DNA from: Megalonaias nervosa
Lineage: Eukaryota; Mollusca; Bivalvia; Unionida; Unionidae
Reading direction: 5' to 3'
Length of the DNA stretch: 64,000 nucleotides
NCBI GenBank assembly: GCA_016617855.1
Contig: JAECUM010003658.1
Span: 39,634-103,633, forward strand
In this document: piece after piece, positions 44,801-64,000 of the stretch
Numbering within the stretch: position 1 is the first letter of the stretch
How the letters are laid out: each line of letters starts with the position of its first letter
Notes under the pieces: model-generated
Told to the model about the DNA's origin: nothing
The model's database searches: none
Seen by the model: the letters and a program-made list of their open reading frames with translations, nothing else
Made by a program: the position numbers and the translations under genes

Positions 44801-44833
44801 ATTTTACCTTGGTCAACAACTACACGTAAAGAC
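41801..44833. repeat. Host intergenic DNA with short tandem repeats
   Basis: A G-run lies at 42186-42196. About three imperfect copies of a 57-60-bp unit (CAAATTAACCCAATAATACT) span 42756-42930. About three copies of a 57-bp unit (GAGTATCCCGATC..TTTCAATTTTA) span 43085-43250. A minus-strand open stretch at 43600-43791 has coiled-coil character (NKTLNIVTKSVEAEQ) but no recognised family or splice context. No supported gene. Confidence 0.5.
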
Positions 44834-45088
44834 GGGGCCCCGAGTGGCCGAGTGGTCTAAAGCGCTGTCCGTTACGGATCACTGCCATCTCACCTCTGTC
44901 TGCGTTGGTTCGAGTCTAAGATTCGGCGAATGTGGATATGTGAGAAAGCTTGCCAGTAGCTTCTCGTGGGTCGGTGGTTCTTTCCGCGGATTTCCCGGTT
45001 TCTTCCTCCACCATTAATACTGGCAGCCATGTATAGCCTATCGTGTGCTGAAAAATGGCGTTAAGCCCCACAACAACAACAACAACAA
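44834..45088 (+). mobile_element. tRNA-derived SINE with target-site duplication
   Basis: The head GGCCCCGAGTGGCCGAGTGG carries an A-box and TTGGTTCGAGTCT the B-box. The body contains AAGCTTGCCAGTAGCTTCTC and CTTCCTCCACCATTAATACT, ending GGCGTTAAGCCCC plus a CAA-repeat tail. ACACGTAAAGAC flanks it on both sides (before 44834 and after about 45088), a 12-bp target duplication. The same family recurs at about 62745-62990 in inverse orientation. Confidence 0.85.
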
Positions 45089-45923
45089 CACGTAAAGACT
45101 GAGCAAGATTATATTGCTTGTATCAATCATATGTTCCATACTCAACAGTAAATTTTAAAAAGTTTTCATTTAATTGTTGGCAAAAGATCATTAAATATAA
45201 TCATTGATAAACTATACAGTTTTGCAACAGCCACAACTTGGCTATAAAACATAATTTAAATAAGACAAACCAGTTTCTATATCGACATGGACTGAACTGA
45301 GATCATCACCACTGGTAAGAATACAAAACAAGAAAATTTCAACCTGAAGTAAATAAATATGCTATTCCGCACAAAAGCATTGAAACTGTTGGAGAAGCGA
45401 ATATTTCCCCAGATAGTGTATATACAAGGTTGGAATCATATCCTCAGATATCCTATCTACATGGGCGGAATCATATCGCTTGATACAGTATCCGCAAGGG
45501 TGGAATCATATTCACTGACACGGTATCCACAAGGGCGGAATCAATGATGTTGTGACTCTTTTGTACTTTCACTGCGAACAGAAAGATACATTTGGAAAGC
45601 CACTTTTAGTTTTCACACCCAGTCTTCTGAGTGTGGGAATGTTCCTGAATTCACTTCGGCTCGGGAGCGGGCGGGAGAGGGGCTGAATTTACGCTTTGTG
45701 CCAATGCAATCCACAAATCAATTTCATATTTGAGTTAGTCATAACTTGTCAACTTTTCAAATTAACCCGAAATCAATTAAAATGTACAAACAAATTAAGA
45801 ACAATAGATTTAACAATCAGTCGATAAAAGTATCAATCAAACTTCATTAAGAATCTGGTAACATATAAGTCGCACAATTTGTCATGGACAACCAACTAAA
45901 AACGTTTTAGGAAGGTTGACTTA

Positions 45924-45985
<62 letters not shown>

Positions 45986-46230
45986 GCCGTCGTTGCTAAT
46001 ACATTTTTTAAGGGGATTAAATTGGGCAAAAATCTAATAAAAAAATCTCCCTTCTCTGCTTATTTGTCCCATCCATGCTTTCGCTTCGACGATAGATCCT
46101 GGATGATACTCTGTTGGTATTTGGCTGTATCCTGGATATACAAGTCGTTAAGATGAGATAGATATCCATGCCATCTGACGAATGATGCGTATGAAAGCGA
46201 ACGGTGTTCTACACCTTATTACCACATTTA
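45089..46230. repeat. Downstream flank of cPLA2 gene with short repeats
   Basis: About four imperfect 40-bp units containing GGCGGAATCATATC span 45420-45545, and a (TC)n tract lies at 45927-45981. The cPLA2 3' UTR should start just below 46231 on the minus strand. I see no clear polyadenylation signal. Confidence 0.55.
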
Positions 46231-63247
<17,017 letters not shown>

Positions 63248-63715
63248 CTGAAACCAGAAGAATAAAAAGGACACTTTATTGCTAAATATTACAGGAAAAT
63301 ATACTGCATAGAAGTAAGAACTTCGATACATTCCTGAAAGAAAAATTACTCGTGCGAAAACCGTGAAGAACGTTTTTTTCATTTCAACTCTGAAACAGCC
63401 ATTGTCTTTTGTGAATAAAGTAACGTATACTTTAAAATCTATTCTTTTCGTTGTAATTAAGAAATATATTTTTGTTCTATTATTTAAGTCGTGCACATGT
63501 TATTCATACTGGTGAAATCTAAGTTAATTTTCTTTTGTGACTAGTAAAGGAACCTTTGAAATTTAATTTGCTTCTTTCTGTCTTGAATTGTTTTACGTGC
63601 TTATTTATGATATGAACGCTATGGCAAGCCCTTAATGAAACGTGGATCCTTTCAAACATGTAACGTGTTTTCATACCCCTCTTCACCTGTACTCAGATTT
63701 CTCTTCTTGAATCAA

Positions 63716-64000
63716 GACCTTACCATTTGTTCTGTGGTTACAGTTGAATACAAGACCTTACCATTTGTTCTGTGGTTACAGTTGAATACAAGACCTTACC
63801 ATTTGTTCTGTGGTTACAGTTGAATACAAGACCTTACCATTTGTTCTGTGGTTACAGTTGAATACAAGACCTTACCATTTGTTCTGTGGTTACAGTTGAA
63901 TACAAGACCTTACCATTTGTTCTGTGGTTACAGTTGAATACAAGACCTTACCATTTGTTCTGTGGTTACAGTTGAATACAAGACCTTACCATTTGTTCTG
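63716..64000. repeat. 38-bp tandem repeat running off the window
   Basis: At least 7.5 nearly identical copies of a 38-bp unit starting GACCTTACCATTTGTTCTGT. The near-perfect identity suggests recent expansion. Confidence 0.9.

Overview
The window is animal nuclear DNA, most likely from a mollusc or another marine invertebrate (inference). It has an intron-rich cytosolic phospholipase A2 gene with consensus splice sites, tRNA-derived SINEs with short target duplications, many microsatellites and minisatellites, and a retroelement. Two copies of a large Polinton/Maverick- or adintovirus-like endogenous DNA virus are embedded in it.

Layout. 1-2.4 kb: host DNA with a possible signal-peptide exon joined in phase to an acidic Ser/Thr-rich repeat exon. 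2.47-17.2 kb: viral copy 1, AT-rich and nearly complete. It carries a packaging ATPase, a PLA2-domain protein, an rve integrase, a very large replication protein (PolB-like polymerase, SF1 helicase and HNH in one polypeptide), a zinc-finger protein, a free-standing HNH endonuclease, an unknown 134-aa protein, a repeat-rich noncoding interval, a penton-like protein, a two-TM protein, a fibre-like protein, an adenain-like protease, small core or minor proteins, the double-jelly-roll-type major capsid protein and two further minor structural proteins. 17.2-30.2 kb: host DNA with a mini-element sharing the viral termini, a small gene with a TATA box and a histone-type 3' stem-loop, palindromes, a probable DNA transposon, a CCHC retroelement with about 500-bp direct repeats, a possible first exon and a SINE. 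30.24-41.80 kb: viral copy 2, in the opposite orientation, with terminal inverted repeats of about 220 bp. It is decayed and has lost the protease/core/major-capsid block. 41.8-46.2 kb: host repeats and a SINE with target duplications. 46.2-63.25 kb: sixteen exons of the minus-strand cPLA2 gene; its first exon(s) lie beyond the window. Its introns hold minisatellites. 63.7-64 kb: a 38-bp tandem repeat running off the end.

How the viral genes fit together. Integrase plus terminal repeats explain chromosomal insertion, the polymerase-helicase-HNH protein replication, the ATPase genome packaging, the protease capsid maturation, and the major capsid, penton-like, fibre-like and minor proteins the particle. 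The zinc-ribbon PLA2 protein probably helps membrane passage, as proposed for related viruses. In copy 1 the reading-frame breaks are few and mostly at mononucleotide runs, so that copy is young or its breaks are partly assembly errors. Copy 2 has many stops and frameshifts and is a fossil of a related, divergent lineage rather than a recent duplicate.

The most unusual items are the polymerase-helicase-HNH fusion, the nested terminal repeats, a repeated AT-rich motif abutting viral start codons, and the non-histone ORF with a histone-type mRNA 3' end.
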